From assembly GCF_018324205.1 (NCBI RefSeq), contig NZ_AP023356.1, positions 3,365,501 through 3,429,500 of the forward strand: 64,000 nucleotides of DNA, in the 5' to 3' direction. The position numbers were made by a program, and so were the translations under genes. Shown one piece after another: positions 1-8,769 of this stretch. The notes below the pieces were generated by a model. It saw only the letters and a list, made by a program, of their open reading frames with translations. It searched no databases and was not told where the DNA came from. The stretch comes from Actinoplanes ianthinogenes (lineage in GTDB: Bacteria > Actinomycetota > Actinomycetes > Mycobacteriales > Micromonosporaceae). Within the stretch, counting starts at the first letter, position 1, and the number at the start of each line of letters is the position of its first letter.

Positions 1-787
1 AGTGAGCCGGGTCGTCCGACCAGTCGATGATGTCGATTTTCTCGCCGTGCAGCTCGCTCATCACCGCGCGGACCCGCTGGCCCATCGGGCCGATGCAGGC
101 GCCCTTGGCGTTCACACCCTGGACCGTGGAGCGGACCGCGATCTTCGTACGGTGACCTGCCTCACGTGCGATCGCGGCGATCTCGACGGTGCCGTCGGCG
201 ATCTCCGGAACCTCCAGCGCGAACAGCTTCTTGACCAGGGCCGGGTGCGAGCGGGACAGGGTGATCTGCGGCCCGCGGAACCCCTTGGCGACGTGTACCA
301 CGATGCAGCGGATCCGGGACCCGTGCTCGTAGGACTCCCCGGGGACCTGCTCGGACTGCGGCAGCACCGCCTCCAGCTTGCCCAGGTCGACGATCACGAT
401 GCCTTTCTCGGCACGCGCGGCGTCGGCCTGCACCACGCCGGTGACCAGGTCGCCGTCGCGGCCCGCGTACTCACCGAAGTGCTGCTCGTCGGTGGCCTCC
501 CGGAGCCGCTGGAGGATCACCTGCTTGGCGGTCATGGCGGCGATCCGGCCGAAGTCGTGCGGAGTGTCGTCCCACTCCCGGACCACCGTGCCGTCCGCGT
601 CCAGCTCCTGCGCCAGCACCGAGGCGACGCCGGTCTTGCGGTCGATCTCCACCCGGGCGTGGCTCTCCGCGCCGTCGGTGTGCCGGTACGCGGTCAGCAG
701 CGCGGTCTCGATGGCCGCGAGAATCGTCTCGAACGGGATCTCCCGCTCGCGCTCCAGGGCGCGCAGCGCCGCGAGGTCGATGTTCAC
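1..787 (-). CDS. nusA: Transcription termination/antitermination factor NusA (5' part, runs off the window)
   Basis: The reading frame begins at GTG 787 ([17 protein letters not shown]) and is open to the window edge, so only about the first 262 residues are seen. They match the NusA N-terminal RNA-polymerase-binding domain, then the S1 domain (about 130-200, with [15 protein letters not shown]), and the start of the first KH domain with its GPMGQRV loop. NusA binds elongating RNA polymerase and modulates pausing, termination and antitermination. The start overlaps the rimP stop by 4 nt (GTGA), the classical rimP-nusA coupling. Identity is secure; the C-terminal KH domain lies outside the window. 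Confidence 0.96.
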   Translation of the reverse strand, partial: MNIDLAALRALEREREIPFETILAAIETALLTAYRHTDGAESHARVEIDRKTGVASVLAQELDADGTVVREWDDTPHDFGRIAAMTAKQVILQRLREATDEQHFGEYAGRDGDLVTGVVQADAARAEKGIVIVDLGKLEAVLPQSEQVPGESYEHGSRIRCIVVHVAKGFRGPQITLSRSHPALVKKLFALEVPEIADGTVEIAAIAREAGHRTKIAVRSTVQGVNAKGACIGPMGQRVRAVMSELHGEKIDIIDWSDDPAH

Positions 788-1398
788 TCCTCGCCCTCCC
801 CTTCGTCGTCGTCATCTTCGTCTTCGTCGCCGAAATCGGCCTCGTCCATGCGCTTGAACTCGATCTGGACCCGGCCGGGTCCGAGATCGGCCCACGGCAC
901 CTCGCGCGGGGCGCCGTCCACCTCCAGCGTCACGCCGCTGTCGGCGGTGCTCAGCACCCGGCCGGTCAGTCCGTTCACCGCGACCAGGCGGCCGGTGTTG
1001 CGGCGCCAGTGCCGTGGCTCGGTCAGCGGCCGGTCCACCCCGGGCGAGCCGACCTCCAGCTGATACTCCCCCGCCAGCAGCTCGCCGCCCTGCTCCTCGG
1101 CGCTGTCCAGCGCCTCGGAGACCTCCCGGGAGACGGTCGCCACATCGTCCAGGCTGATCCCGCCGTCGGTGTCGATCAGCACCCGGACCACGAACCGGCG
1201 GCCGGCCCGGGTCAGGGTGAGGTCCTCCAGGTCGTATCCGGCCTTGGTGATCACCGGCTCGACCACCTCGCGGAGCCGGGCGCGGGCCGCGGTCAGATCG
1301 ATCCGCGGGGCGACGGGAGTGCTCCGGGTCTCCGGCTGGGTCCGCCGGCCACCGGGGCGACCACCGGGCCGGGCCCCGGCGCGACCACGCTGCGTCAT
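784..1398 (-). CDS. rimP: Ribosome maturation factor RimP
   Basis: 204 residues. RimP assists maturation of the 30S subunit. The N-terminal alpha/beta domain (about 35-115: [50 protein letters not shown]) and the C-terminal SH3-like domain (about 118-185) are both recognisable; the GSPG[VI]DRPL stretch is the family hallmark. An Arg/Gly/Pro-rich N-terminal tail of about 30 residues and a very acidic tail (runs of D and E after residue 185) are typical of actinobacterial RimP. First gene of the rimP-nusA operon; overlaps nusA by 4 nt. Confidence 0.95.
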   Translation of the reverse strand: MTQRGRAGARPGGRPGGRRTQPETRSTPVAPRIDLTAARARLREVVEPVITKAGYDLEDLTLTRAGRRFVVRVLIDTDGGISLDDVATVSREVSEALDSAEEQGGELLAGEYQLEVGSPGVDRPLTEPRHWRRNTGRLVAVNGLTGRVLSTADSGVTLEVDGAPREVPWADLGPGRVQIEFKRMDEADFGDEDEDDDDEGEGEE

Positions 1399-1434
1399 CG
1401 GGCTCGACCTCTCGCTAGTTTTTGTGCTGCAACG

Positions 1435-1440
1435 ACTATA
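1435..1440 (-). promoter_or_regulatory. Candidate -10 element for rimP-nusA
   Basis: On the minus strand the hexamer TATAGT lies about 37 nt upstream of the rimP ATG (1398), in a locally A/T-richer patch of the 172-bp gap before the divergent lipoprotein gene. No good -35 hexamer is seen at 17 nt, so this is a half-supported housekeeping-type promoter. Confidence 0.4.
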
Positions 1441-1594
1441 TGCCGCCGGGCAGTCCTCGGCCCCGCGGCTGACGCAGAGCGTAACGCGCGGACTCCCCGG
1501 ACGGCGCGGCGCCGCACCAAAACCACCTGATCCGCAGGTCAGCGCTCCCGGACATCATCCGGTAGAGGGGATGGTGTTGACTGGCGCGGTGCGG

Positions 1595-2047
1595 ATGAGC
1601 GATGGCGGACACACCCGCCGCCGGGTGCTGGGCACGGCCGGTGGGCTGGCCGGCCTGGTCACGCTGGGCGGTTGCGGGCTCTTCGACGACGAGCCGGAGC
1701 CGGCCCCGGCGCCGGACCCGTTGCAGCCGGTGCTGGACGAGGCGGTGGCGCTCGCCGGGTCGTATCAGCGGCTCGCGGTGACCCAGCCGGCACTCGCGGC
1801 GTTCGCCACGGCGCACCGCGCGCACGCCGCCGAGCTGGCCAAGGTGATCGGCACCACGCTCCCGTCCGGCTCGGCCGCGCCCTCGGCCGCCACCGGGGCC
1901 GGGGACACCGTGGCCGCGCTGCGCCAGGCCGAGCTCGCCGCGCAGAAGACCGCGGTGGCCGCGTGCAAGGCGGCGCCGGCCGAGCGGGCCGCGCTGATCG
2001 GATCGATCGCCGCCGCTCGGGCGACGCACGCGGAAGCCCTGCGCTAG
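1595..2047 (+). CDS. Small Tat-type lipoprotein, ferritin-like (DUF4439-related)
   Basis: Starting at ATG 1595 the protein is 150 residues; ATG 1571 in the same frame would add 8 residues. The N-terminus carries a twin-arginine stretch (HTRRRVLGTAGG), a hydrophobic segment and a lipobox (LGGC), so it is predicted to be exported by Tat and lipid-anchored. The rest is alpha-helical and Ala-rich (about 40-150: PLQPVLDEAVALAGSY ... AAARATHAEALR), resembling the helical-bundle lipoproteins that sit beside DUF4439 genes in actinobacteria. The next gene starts 11 nt downstream in the same direction. No enzymatic residues are evident; function unknown. Confidence 0.75.
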   Translation: MSDGGHTRRRVLGTAGGLAGLVTLGGCGLFDDEPEPAPAPDPLQPVLDEAVALAGSYQRLAVTQPALAAFATAHRAHAAELAKVIGTTLPSGSAAPSAATGAGDTVAALRQAELAAQKTAVAACKAAPAERAALIGSIAAARATHAEALR

Positions 2048-2058
2048 GTTTCCCGACC

Positions 2059-2487
2059 ATGAAAGAGCAACTGGCCGGGGCCCTGACCGCCGAGGAGGCG
2101 GCCATCTGGGCGTACGGGCTGATCGGCGTGCACCTGCGGGACGGCGCCGAGCAGGACCAGGCACGGGCCGCCGAGGACGTGCACCGGCTGCGCCGGGACT
2201 ACCTGGTCGGCCGGCTGGCCGCGCTGCGAGCGAGCGCCGCGCCCACCCCGGCCGGCTACCAGCTGCCGTTCCCGGTCGAGGACCGCGGCTCGGCGCTGAA
2301 ACTGGCCGTGCGGATCGAGGACGGGGTGGCACAGGCCTGGCGCGTGGTGCTGCCGGTCACCGAGAGCACCGAGCGGGTCGACGCACTGTCGGCTTTGACC
2401 GACTCCGCAGTTCGTGCGACGAAGTGGCGCAAAATCGCCCAGGTCACGCCGCTCACCCTGATCTTTCCGGGCCGCCCGACCCCCTGA
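2059..2487 (+). CDS. Ferritin-like domain protein, DUF4439 family
   Basis: 142 residues starting at ATG 2059 (MKEQLAGALTAEEAAIWAYGLIGVHL). The E-E-A-A-I-W-A-Y-G pattern followed by helices is characteristic of DUF4439, a ferritin-like four-helix family found in actinobacteria; the second half (GYQLPFPVEDRGSALKLAVRIEDGVAQAWR) completes the bundle. A biochemical role has not been established for the family, and metal binding is only suggested by the fold. It lies 11 nt after the lipoprotein gene and is presumably cotranscribed with it. Confidence 0.75.
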   Translation: MKEQLAGALTAEEAAIWAYGLIGVHLRDGAEQDQARAAEDVHRLRRDYLVGRLAALRASAAPTPAGYQLPFPVEDRGSALKLAVRIEDGVAQAWRVVLPVTESTERVDALSALTDSAVRATKWRKIAQVTPLTLIFPGRPTP

Positions 2488-2502
2488 TCGGGACAGAATG
2501 AG

Positions 2503-3213
2503 GTGGTGATCGACGAGATCGACACCACTTCCCTGCGAGGCGCCCTGGCCGACCGGCTCGCCGACGCGATCCAGCACCGGTGGGCGGCCGAGGTGCAGGC
2601 GATCGGCGTGGCCGGTTCGATCGCGCACGGCGACGACACCGACAGCAGCGACGTCAACCTGGTGGTGGTCACCTACCGCCCGCGGACCGGGCCGCGATCG
2701 ACCCTGCGCAAGGTCGACGGCGTCCCGGTCGATCTGCGTGTGCTGGCCGCCGAGGAGGCGCTGGCCGAGGCCCGGCTGCTGACCGCGCGCTGGCCGCTGC
2801 ACGCCGACCGGTACATGCACACGTTCCCGCTGCACGATCCCAAGGACTTCTTCAAGGAGCTGCGCGAGGCGCACCAGAACCTGCTGACCGAGGCCCGGCC
2901 GGCCGAGTTCAGCCAGCTGGCCCGGCACAACTGGGCGATCGCGAACAGCGCCCGGCAGCGGGCCGTCCGGCTCACCCAGTGGTACGACACGGACGCCGCG
3001 CTGGTGACGATCGCCGAGGCCCGGGTGCACGCCGCGCTGGTCGCCGGCTTCCTCACCCGCACCTGGTTCCGCAACCAGGCCGACGCGGTGAAACGGACCG
3101 GGGTGGCCGCCGCCGACATGCTGGAGCTGGGCGCGATCCTGAAATACCAGGCGGACGAGCTGGCCGCCCGCGGCCGTCCGGTGGACGGCACGCTGGGCGC
3201 GCTCTTCGACTGA
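2503..3213 (+). CDS. Nucleotidyltransferase-fold protein with altered active-site motif
   Basis: 236 residues from GTG 2503 (GTG 2506 is equally possible). Residues 30-55 match the minimal nucleotidyltransferase signature (GVAGSIAHGDDTDSSDVNLVV): the Gly-Ser and first Asp are present, but the usual second Asp of the Asp-x-Asp pair is Asn. A candidate third acidic residue follows in GVPVDLRVL. The C-terminal half (about 110-225) is helical and resembles the substrate-binding region of aminoglycoside-adenylyltransferase-type proteins. Reaction and substrate are unknown; the D-to-N change may mean it is catalytically weak. Converges with the VIT-family gene. Confidence 0.75.
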   Translation: MVIDEIDTTSLRGALADRLADAIQHRWAAEVQAIGVAGSIAHGDDTDSSDVNLVVVTYRPRTGPRSTLRKVDGVPVDLRVLAAEEALAEARLLTARWPLHADRYMHTFPLHDPKDFFKELREAHQNLLTEARPAEFSQLARHNWAIANSARQRAVRLTQWYDTDAALVTIAEARVHAALVAGFLTRTWFRNQADAVKRTGVAAADMLELGAILKYQADELAARGRPVDGTLGALFD

Positions 3214-3250
3214 CGATCAACACCCGATTTCGGTACGCCCGGAGCCCCGC

Positions 3251-3949
3251 TCAGGCGACGTTGACCCCGATCACCGCGCCCACGCCGTAGGTGAGCACCG
3301 CCGCGAGCAGCCCGAGCAGCAACTGCCGCAGCCCGCCGAGCCACCACGGCCGGGCCGTCAGCCGGGAGACGATCGCCCCCGCGGCGAACAGGCCCAGTCC
3401 CCCGACGGCCAGGGCGGCCCACAGATCGTCGTACCCCAGAAGGAGCGTGAGCAGCGGGATCACCGCGCCCACCGCGAAACAGACGAACGAGGACGCCGCC
3501 GCGGTCCACGGGCTGGCCAGCTCGTCCGGCACCACGCCGAGCTCCTCCTGGGCGTGCACCCGCAGCGCCTGCTCCGGATGTGCCTTGAGCACCTCGGCGA
3601 CCTGCCGGGCCAGGTCCGGCGGCAGGCCGCGGGCGGTCCACGTCTCGACCAGCTCGTCGGCCTCGCCGTCCGGGTTGACCCGCAGCTCGTACAGCTCCTT
3701 GTCGAGCTCCGCGGCGATCTGCTCGTTCTGCGTGCGGACGCTGGTCCACTCGCCGATGCCCATCGAGATCGCGCCGGCCACCAGGCCGGCCATCCCGGTC
3801 AGCACCAGCAGGTGCCGGTCGGTGCTGGCGCCGCCCACGCCGGCGATCAGCGCGATGTTGGTCACCAGGCCGTCCATCGCGCCGAACGTCGCGGCCCGCA
3901 GCCAGCCGCCGGAGACGTCGGCGTGGTGGTGCTCGACGATCGTGGTCAC
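3251..3949 (-). CDS. VIT1/CCC1-family transporter (predicted iron/manganese)
   Basis: 232 residues from GTG 3949 ([18 protein letters not shown]), which overlaps the map stop by 4 nt (GTGA); an upstream in-frame start would lie inside map and is less likely. The [24 protein letters not shown] first segment and [11 protein letters not shown] region are typical of VIT/CCC1 proteins, which move Fe2+ or Mn2+ across membranes. Expected membrane helices lie near 20-45, 50-75, 155-175, 180-200 and 210-230, with a hydrophilic, acidic middle domain (80-145, E/D-rich) that in this family binds metal. Translationally coupled to methionine aminopeptidase. Confidence 0.88.
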   Translation of the reverse strand: MTTIVEHHHADVSGGWLRAATFGAMDGLVTNIALIAGVGGASTDRHLLVLTGMAGLVAGAISMGIGEWTSVRTQNEQIAAELDKELYELRVNPDGEADELVETWTARGLPPDLARQVAEVLKAHPEQALRVHAQEELGVVPDELASPWTAAASSFVCFAVGAVIPLLTLLLGYDDLWAALAVGGLGLFAAGAIVSRLTARPWWLGGLRQLLLGLLAAVLTYGVGAVIGVNVA

Positions 3950-4803
3950 GGCAGCGTCAGGATCTCGACGCCGTCGTCGGTCACCACCAGGGTGTGCTCG
4001 AACTGGGCGGTCCACTTGCGGTCCTTGGTGACGACCGTCCAGCCGTCCTTCCAGATCTCGTACTCATGGGTGCCGAGGGTGATCATCGGCTCGATGGTGA
4101 ACGTCATCCCCGGCTCCATCACGGTGTCCAGCCGGGGGTTGTCGTAGTGCGGCACGTAGAGGCCGGAGTGGAACGTCTCGCCGATGCCGTGCCCGGTGAA
4201 GTCGCGGACCACGCCGTAACCGAACCGGCGGGCATAGGCCTCGATCACCCGGCCGATCGCGTTGATCGGGCGGCCCGGGGCGACCGCGCGGATGCCCCGC
4301 ATCATCGCCTCGTGGGTCCGCTCGACCAGTAGCCGGGCCTGTTCGCTGACCTCGCCCACGCAGAACGTGGCGTCGGTGTCACCGTGTACCCCGTTCAGGT
4401 ACGCCGTGACGTCGACGTTGATGATGTCGCCGTCCTCCAGCACGGTGGAGTCCGGGATGCCGTGACAGATCACCTCGTTCAGCGAGGTGCAGCAGGACTT
4501 GGGAAAGCCCTTGTAACCCAGGGTGGACGGGTAGGCCCCGTGGTCCAGGATGAACTCGTGCACCACCCGGTCGATCTCGTCGGTGGTCACGCCCGGCTTG
4601 CAGTGCTCGCCGGCGAGCTGGGTGGCCTGGGCGGCGATCCGACCGGCGACCCGCATCTTCTCGATGGTCTCCGCGGTCTGCACGTGCGAGCCCTGCCACT
4701 GTTTGGGGCGCTTCTTTCCGACATATTCGGGGCGGACGATGTCGGCCGGGACCGATCGCCAGGGTGACTGCTTTCCCGGCACTAGGGGCGCACGAACGGT
4801 CAT
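3946..4803 (-). CDS. map: Type I methionyl aminopeptidase
   Basis: 285 residues. It removes the initiator methionine from nascent proteins. All five metal ligands of the pita-bread fold are present: D131 (NVDVTAY), D142 (HGDTDATF), H205 (TGHGIGET), E238 (IEPM) and E269 (QFEHT). An N-terminal extension of about 40 residues with basic and proline residues marks the longer actinobacterial (MapB-like) form. The second gene of the pair, the VIT-family transporter, overlaps the stop codon. Divergent from the STAS gene across an 79-bp gap. Confidence 0.96.
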   Translation of the reverse strand: MTVRAPLVPGKQSPWRSVPADIVRPEYVGKKRPKQWQGSHVQTAETIEKMRVAGRIAAQATQLAGEHCKPGVTTDEIDRVVHEFILDHGAYPSTLGYKGFPKSCCTSLNEVICHGIPDSTVLEDGDIINVDVTAYLNGVHGDTDATFCVGEVSEQARLLVERTHEAMMRGIRAVAPGRPINAIGRVIEAYARRFGYGVVRDFTGHGIGETFHSGLYVPHYDNPRLDTVMEPGMTFTIEPMITLGTHEYEIWKDGWTVVTKDRKWTAQFEHTLVVTDDGVEILTLP

Positions 4804-4882
4804 GGCAACAGCCTATCCGCCGGGTGAACCGGCGATCGGCCCCGTCCTTGCCGCTCCTGTGGCTCTGTGAAATCGTGTTCTG

Positions 4883-5203
4883 GTGGATCAAGATGGCCAG
4901 GACCCGACATTCTCGGCGAACGGCGCTGTCTCCGGCGACCGAGTCACCGTCACGGTGACCGGCGAGGTGGACATGGCTACGGCCGACGCGCTCTTCGCGG
5001 CCGCCACCCCGGCCGGTGTCACCGGCGCGACGCTCGACCTGCGCGCGGTCACCTTCTTCGACTCGGCCGCGATCCACGCGCTGATCCGGCTGGCCGAGCG
5101 GTTCCCGGGCACCCTGGAGGTCCTGCCGTCCGGCCGGGTCCGCCGGGTGCTGGACATCTCCGGGCTCAGCGACCAGCCCTGGCTCAAGCAGGACCGGGGC
5201 TGA
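4883..5203 (+). CDS. STAS-domain anti-sigma factor antagonist
   Basis: 106 residues from GTG 4883. The sequence follows the SpoIIAA/RsbV fold: VTVTVTGEVDMATADALFAA, LDLRAVTFFDSAAIHALIRL, then a final helix. The D-S pair at the start of helix 2 keeps the serine phosphorylated in this family, though the usual DS[ST]G is DSAA here. Such proteins bind anti-sigma kinases and release a sigma factor when unphosphorylated. The 3' end overlaps by 20 bp the convergent large sensor gene, whose last domain is exactly an anti-sigma-type ATPase, so the two are plausible partners; this pairing is inferred. Confidence 0.88.
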   Translation: MDQDGQDPTFSANGAVSGDRVTVTVTGEVDMATADALFAAATPAGVTGATLDLRAVTFFDSAAIHALIRLAERFPGTLEVLPSGRVRRVLDISGLSDQPWLKQDRG

Positions 5204-8200
5204 TCGGCCGCCGCAGGGTGACCGCCGTCCCGGTCGGCGACCGGTGCACGGCCAGCTCGGTCAGCGCCCCGATCAGCGCCAGCCCGCGCCCGCGGAACCC
5301 GGCGTCGGTGGCCGGCCGCCAGCGCCCGGTGTCCCGCACGGTGACCACGATCGTGTCCGCCTCGACCGAGGTCTCCACCGTGATCACCGGCTCGACCGGG
5401 TCGATCGGGTGCTCGATCGCGTTCGCCGCCGCCTCGGAGACCGCCACCGTGAGGTCGAACACGTCCGGCTCCGGCACGCCGTGCGCGGCCAGGAAGTCCT
5501 CCAGCCGTTTGCGCAGCACGCTGAGCCGGTTCGGGTCGGCGGGCAGCCGCATGACGAACTCGCGCGGCTCGGTCACCTCGAGCGCGATCAGCGCGATGTC
5601 GTCCCGGTGGGCCTGCCGGGTGGCCTTGGCCAGCAGCGCGTCCAGCAGATCCTCGACGTGCTCGGTGGGCTTGGCCACCTCGGTGGTCAGCTCGGCCAGG
5701 CCGGCGTCGATGCCCTGCTTGCGGTCCTCGACCAGCCCGTCGGTGTACAGCAGCAGCCGGTCGCCGGGCTCCAGCCGGGCCTCCCGGGTCGGATAGGGCA
5801 CCTCGCCCAGCGCCCCGATCGGCGGCCCGAGCGCCGCGCGGTACAGGAACGAGCCCGGCTCCCCCGGGGTGACCCGGATCGGTGACGGGTGGCCGGCCGA
5901 GGAGTAGCGCAGCACCCGGGTGTCCGGATCGAAGCGCACCACCAGCACCGTGGCGAACTGCCGCCGGCCCAGCGTGTCGACCAGGCGGTTGAGGCGGCTC
6001 AGGGCCGGACCGCAATCGAAACCCTCCAAGACGTACGCCCGGAGCGCGTTGCGCAGCTGCCCCATGGTGGCGGCGGCCTGCACGCCCTTGCCCACCACGT
6101 CCCCGATCACCAGGTAGAGGCGGCCGTCCGGGCCGGCGATGACGTCGTACCAGTCGCCGCCCACCCGGGCCTCGCTGCTGCCGGCCACGTACCGGCTGGC
6201 CACCACGGCGCCGGGGACCCGGGGCAGGGACTGCGGGAGCAGGCTGTGCTGCAACGTCCGGGCGATCCGGTGCTCGCTCTCGTAGAGCCGCGCGTTGGCC
6301 AGCCGCAAGCCGACCAGCCGGGCCAGCTGGGTGAGCAGCTCCGGCTCGACCGGTCCGCCCGGCCCGGACCAGACCCGCAGCTCGCCGAGCGAGGCGCCGG
6401 CCGTGTCCGGCAGCGGCAGCACCAGGTCCGGCTCGGCGGCCGCCTCGGCGCCGCCGTCCCGCTCGGCCCGGGCGTCCGGGGCGGTCACCACCACCCGGCC
6501 GGCCGAGGTCATCGCCAGCACGTGCCGGGCGGCGACGTCGAGCACCTCGGCGGTGCCGGCCACCGCGTTCAACGCGACCGCGGCGTCGACCAGCCCGCCG
6601 AGCCGGCTGACCGTCTGCTGGCGCAGCTGGCCGAGCTCCAGGTTGGCCCGCACCCGGGCGGTCAGCTCCCGGGTCGAGAACGGTTTCACCAGGTAGTCGT
6701 CGGCGCCGGCGGCCAGCCCCTCGACCGCGGACTCCTCGCCGGCCCGGGCGGAGAGCACCACGATCGGCACGTCCCGGGTCCGCGGGTCGGCGCGCAGCGC
6801 GGCGATCAGCCCGAAGCCGTCCAGCCGGGGCATCATGATGTCGGTCAGCACCAGGTCGAACGGCCGGTCCCGGGCCAGCTCCAGGGCCGACGCCCCGTCC
6901 ACCGCGCCGACCACCTCCCAGTACGGACTGAGCAGCCGGGTGACGTGTTCCCGCAGGTCGGCGTTGTCGTCGGCGAGCAGGATCCGGCCGCCGGCGCTCG
7001 GCGGGACCGCATCGGCGCGGCCGCCCTCCCCGGTCCACCAGACCGCCTCGTCCACCCAGAGCCGCGGGTCGGCGGCGCCGGACGGGACCGGGTCGTCGCT
7101 GACCCGGTCGGGCGGCAGGTGCCCGGCGCCGAACGGGATCCGGACCTGGAACTCGCTGCCGGCCTCCGGCTCGCTGCGCACCGCGACCGTGCCGCCGTGC
7201 AGTTCGGCCAGCTCGCGGACCAGGGCCAGCCCGATGCCGGTGCCCTCGTGGCTGCGCGACCAGGCGCCGGTGACCCGGTGGAAACGGTCGAACAGCCGGG
7301 GCTGCTCGCGGGCCGGGATGCCCACGCCGGTGTCCCGCACGACCAGCTCGGCGTGGCCGCCGGTCACCCGGACGTGCACCTCGATGGTCCCCTCACGGGT
7401 GAACTTCACCGCGTTGGAGAGCAGGTTGAGGACGATCTTCTCCCACAGTTCGGGGTCGACGTACACCCGCACCGGCGACGACGGCGTCGTGATCACCAGG
7501 TCCAGCCCGGCCCGCTCGGTGGCCGGCCGGAACGAGGTGGCCAGCCGCGCGGTGTGCGCGGCCAGGTCGGTGGGGCGGTAGACGGCACGGATCCGGCCGG
7601 ACTCCAGCCGGGAGAAGTCCAGCACCGTGTTGACCAGCTTGAGCAGGCGCAGGCCGTTGCGGTGCACCGGGAGCAGCCGGTCGCGCACGGCGCCGTCCAC
7701 CGCCGAGTCCACGAGCAGGTCCTCCAGCGGACCCAGGATCAGCGTCAGCGGGGTACGGAACTCGTGGCTCACGTTCGAGAAGAACGCGGTCTTGGCCTCG
7801 TCTAGGGCGGCCAGTTCGGCGGCCCGGCGGCGTTCCAGCTCGTAGGCCCGCGCGTTGGCCACCGCCCGGGAGATCTGGGCCGCGGCCACCTCCAGGAAGT
7901 CCCGGTAATCGCCCTCCAGCCGGAGCAGCTTGCTGACCCCGAGGACCAGCGCGCCGACCGTGCCGGTGCCGTCCCCGATCGGCAGCACCAGCGCCTCCTC
8001 CCGGGCGCCCGCCGGCGGGTCGGCAAGCTCCCGCAGCGGGATCCGGTCCCGCTCCGGCGCCTCGCCCAGCACCAACCGGGCGAACGGCACGTCCCCCGGG
8101 TTCTCCGCGAGCACCGCGACCGCCTCGGCGGCCAGCGCGGCCGGGTCGGACAGATCGGCCAGCCGCCGGCCGAGCGCGGCGAGGGTGCGCACCCGCCGCT

Positions 8201-8690
8201 CGCCGAGCACCCGCCCGGTGGTCTCGGTGACGATGCACATCGCCCCGGAGACCGTCCCGTCCCCGGCACGCAACGGGTCGTACGAGATGTCGAAGTACGT
8301 CTCCTCCAGGAAGCCGTGCCGGTCCAGGGTGAACAGCAGGTCGTCGGCGTAGAACGCCTCGTCGCTCTCGGCCACCCGGCGCAACAGCTCGCCGACCAGG
8401 TCCCACGTCTCGGCCCACATCTCGCGGCCGGGCCGGCCCAGGTACGCCGGATGCTTGGCGCCGGCCACCGGGATGTACGCGTCGTTGTAGAGCACCACGT
8501 GCTCGGGGCCCCAGAAGATGCAGATCTGCGTCTTCGAGGCGAGCGCCGTGACCACCGCGTCGACCAGCTCCGGCGGCCACCGCGCCGGATCACCGGCCGG
8601 CGAGGCGGACCAGTCCACTTCGGCCATCCGGCGGCCCATCTCGCCGCCGCGCTCGAAAGCGGTGCGCAGGCGGGCCGGCAGGGCGCCCAT
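5184..8690 (-). CDS. Hybrid sensor: PAS-GAF-histidine kinase-receiver-PP2C phosphatase-anti-sigma ATPase
   Basis: 1168 residues. Order seen: PAS-like domain (about 45-160), GAF-like (165-285), HisKA with phospho-accepting H309 (SNVSHEFRTP), HATPase with N-box (LNLLSNAVKF), DTGVGIP and GTGIGLAL (415-520), receiver domain (568-690) with D617 in TDIMMP and K669, a second GAF-like segment (695-805), SpoIIE-type PP2C (810-1038: GGDWYDV, IGDVVGKG, YTDGLVE, HRDDIAL) and an RsbW-like HATPase (1045-1165: SEAAANAIEH, GRGLALIG). It would sense a signal, phosphorylate its own receiver and thereby tune a phosphatase/kinase pair that acts on a STAS protein. No membrane segment is seen, so it is cytosolic. 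A convergent STAS gene overlaps its 3' end. Confidence 0.92.
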   Translation of the reverse strand: MGALPARLRTAFERGGEMGRRMAEVDWSASPAGDPARWPPELVDAVVTALASKTQICIFWGPEHVVLYNDAYIPVAGAKHPAYLGRPGREMWAETWDLVGELLRRVAESDEAFYADDLLFTLDRHGFLEETYFDISYDPLRAGDGTVSGAMCIVTETTGRVLGERRVRTLAALGRRLADLSDPAALAAEAVAVLAENPGDVPFARLVLGEAPERDRIPLRELADPPAGAREEALVLPIGDGTGTVGALVLGVSKLLRLEGDYRDFLEVAAAQISRAVANARAYELERRRAAELAALDEAKTAFFSNVSHEFRTPLTLILGPLEDLLVDSAVDGAVRDRLLPVHRNGLRLLKLVNTVLDFSRLESGRIRAVYRPTDLAAHTARLATSFRPATERAGLDLVITTPSSPVRVYVDPELWEKIVLNLLSNAVKFTREGTIEVHVRVTGGHAELVVRDTGVGIPAREQPRLFDRFHRVTGAWSRSHEGTGIGLALVRELAELHGGTVAVRSEPEAGSEFQVRIPFGAGHLPPDRVSDDPVPSGAADPRLWVDEAVWWTGEGGRADAVPPSAGGRILLADDNADLREHVTRLLSPYWEVVGAVDGASALELARDRPFDLVLTDIMMPRLDGFGLIAALRADPRTRDVPIVVLSARAGEESAVEGLAAGADDYLVKPFSTRELTARVRANLELGQLRQQTVSRLGGLVDAAVALNAVAGTAEVLDVAARHVLAMTSAGRVVVTAPDARAERDGGAEAAAEPDLVLPLPDTAGASLGELRVWSGPGGPVEPELLTQLARLVGLRLANARLYESEHRIARTLQHSLLPQSLPRVPGAVVASRYVAGSSEARVGGDWYDVIAGPDGRLYLVIGDVVGKGVQAAATMGQLRNALRAYVLEGFDCGPALSRLNRLVDTLGRRQFATVLVVRFDPDTRVLRYSSAGHPSPIRVTPGEPGSFLYRAALGPPIGALGEVPYPTREARLEPGDRLLLYTDGLVEDRKQGIDAGLAELTTEVAKPTEHVEDLLDALLAKATRQAHRDDIALIALEVTEPREFVMRLPADPNRLSVLRKRLEDFLAAHGVPEPDVFDLTVAVSEAAANAIEHPIDPVEPVITVETSVEADTIVVTVRDTGRWRPATDAGFRGRGLALIGALTELAVHRSPTGTAVTLRRPISPGPA

Positions 8691-8769
8691 CGAAGCCTCC
8701 CGTGGGGGGTCGGTGGCCGGGAAGCCCGGCCCGGAGGCACGTTAACACCGGCCCGGCCGGGCCGCCGCG

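Noticed and set aside
8749..8764. 16-bp GC-only palindrome between the hybrid sensor and PuuD-type gene
   Set aside because: Zero-loop, CG-only palindromes occur often by chance at this base composition; no T-run and no other support.
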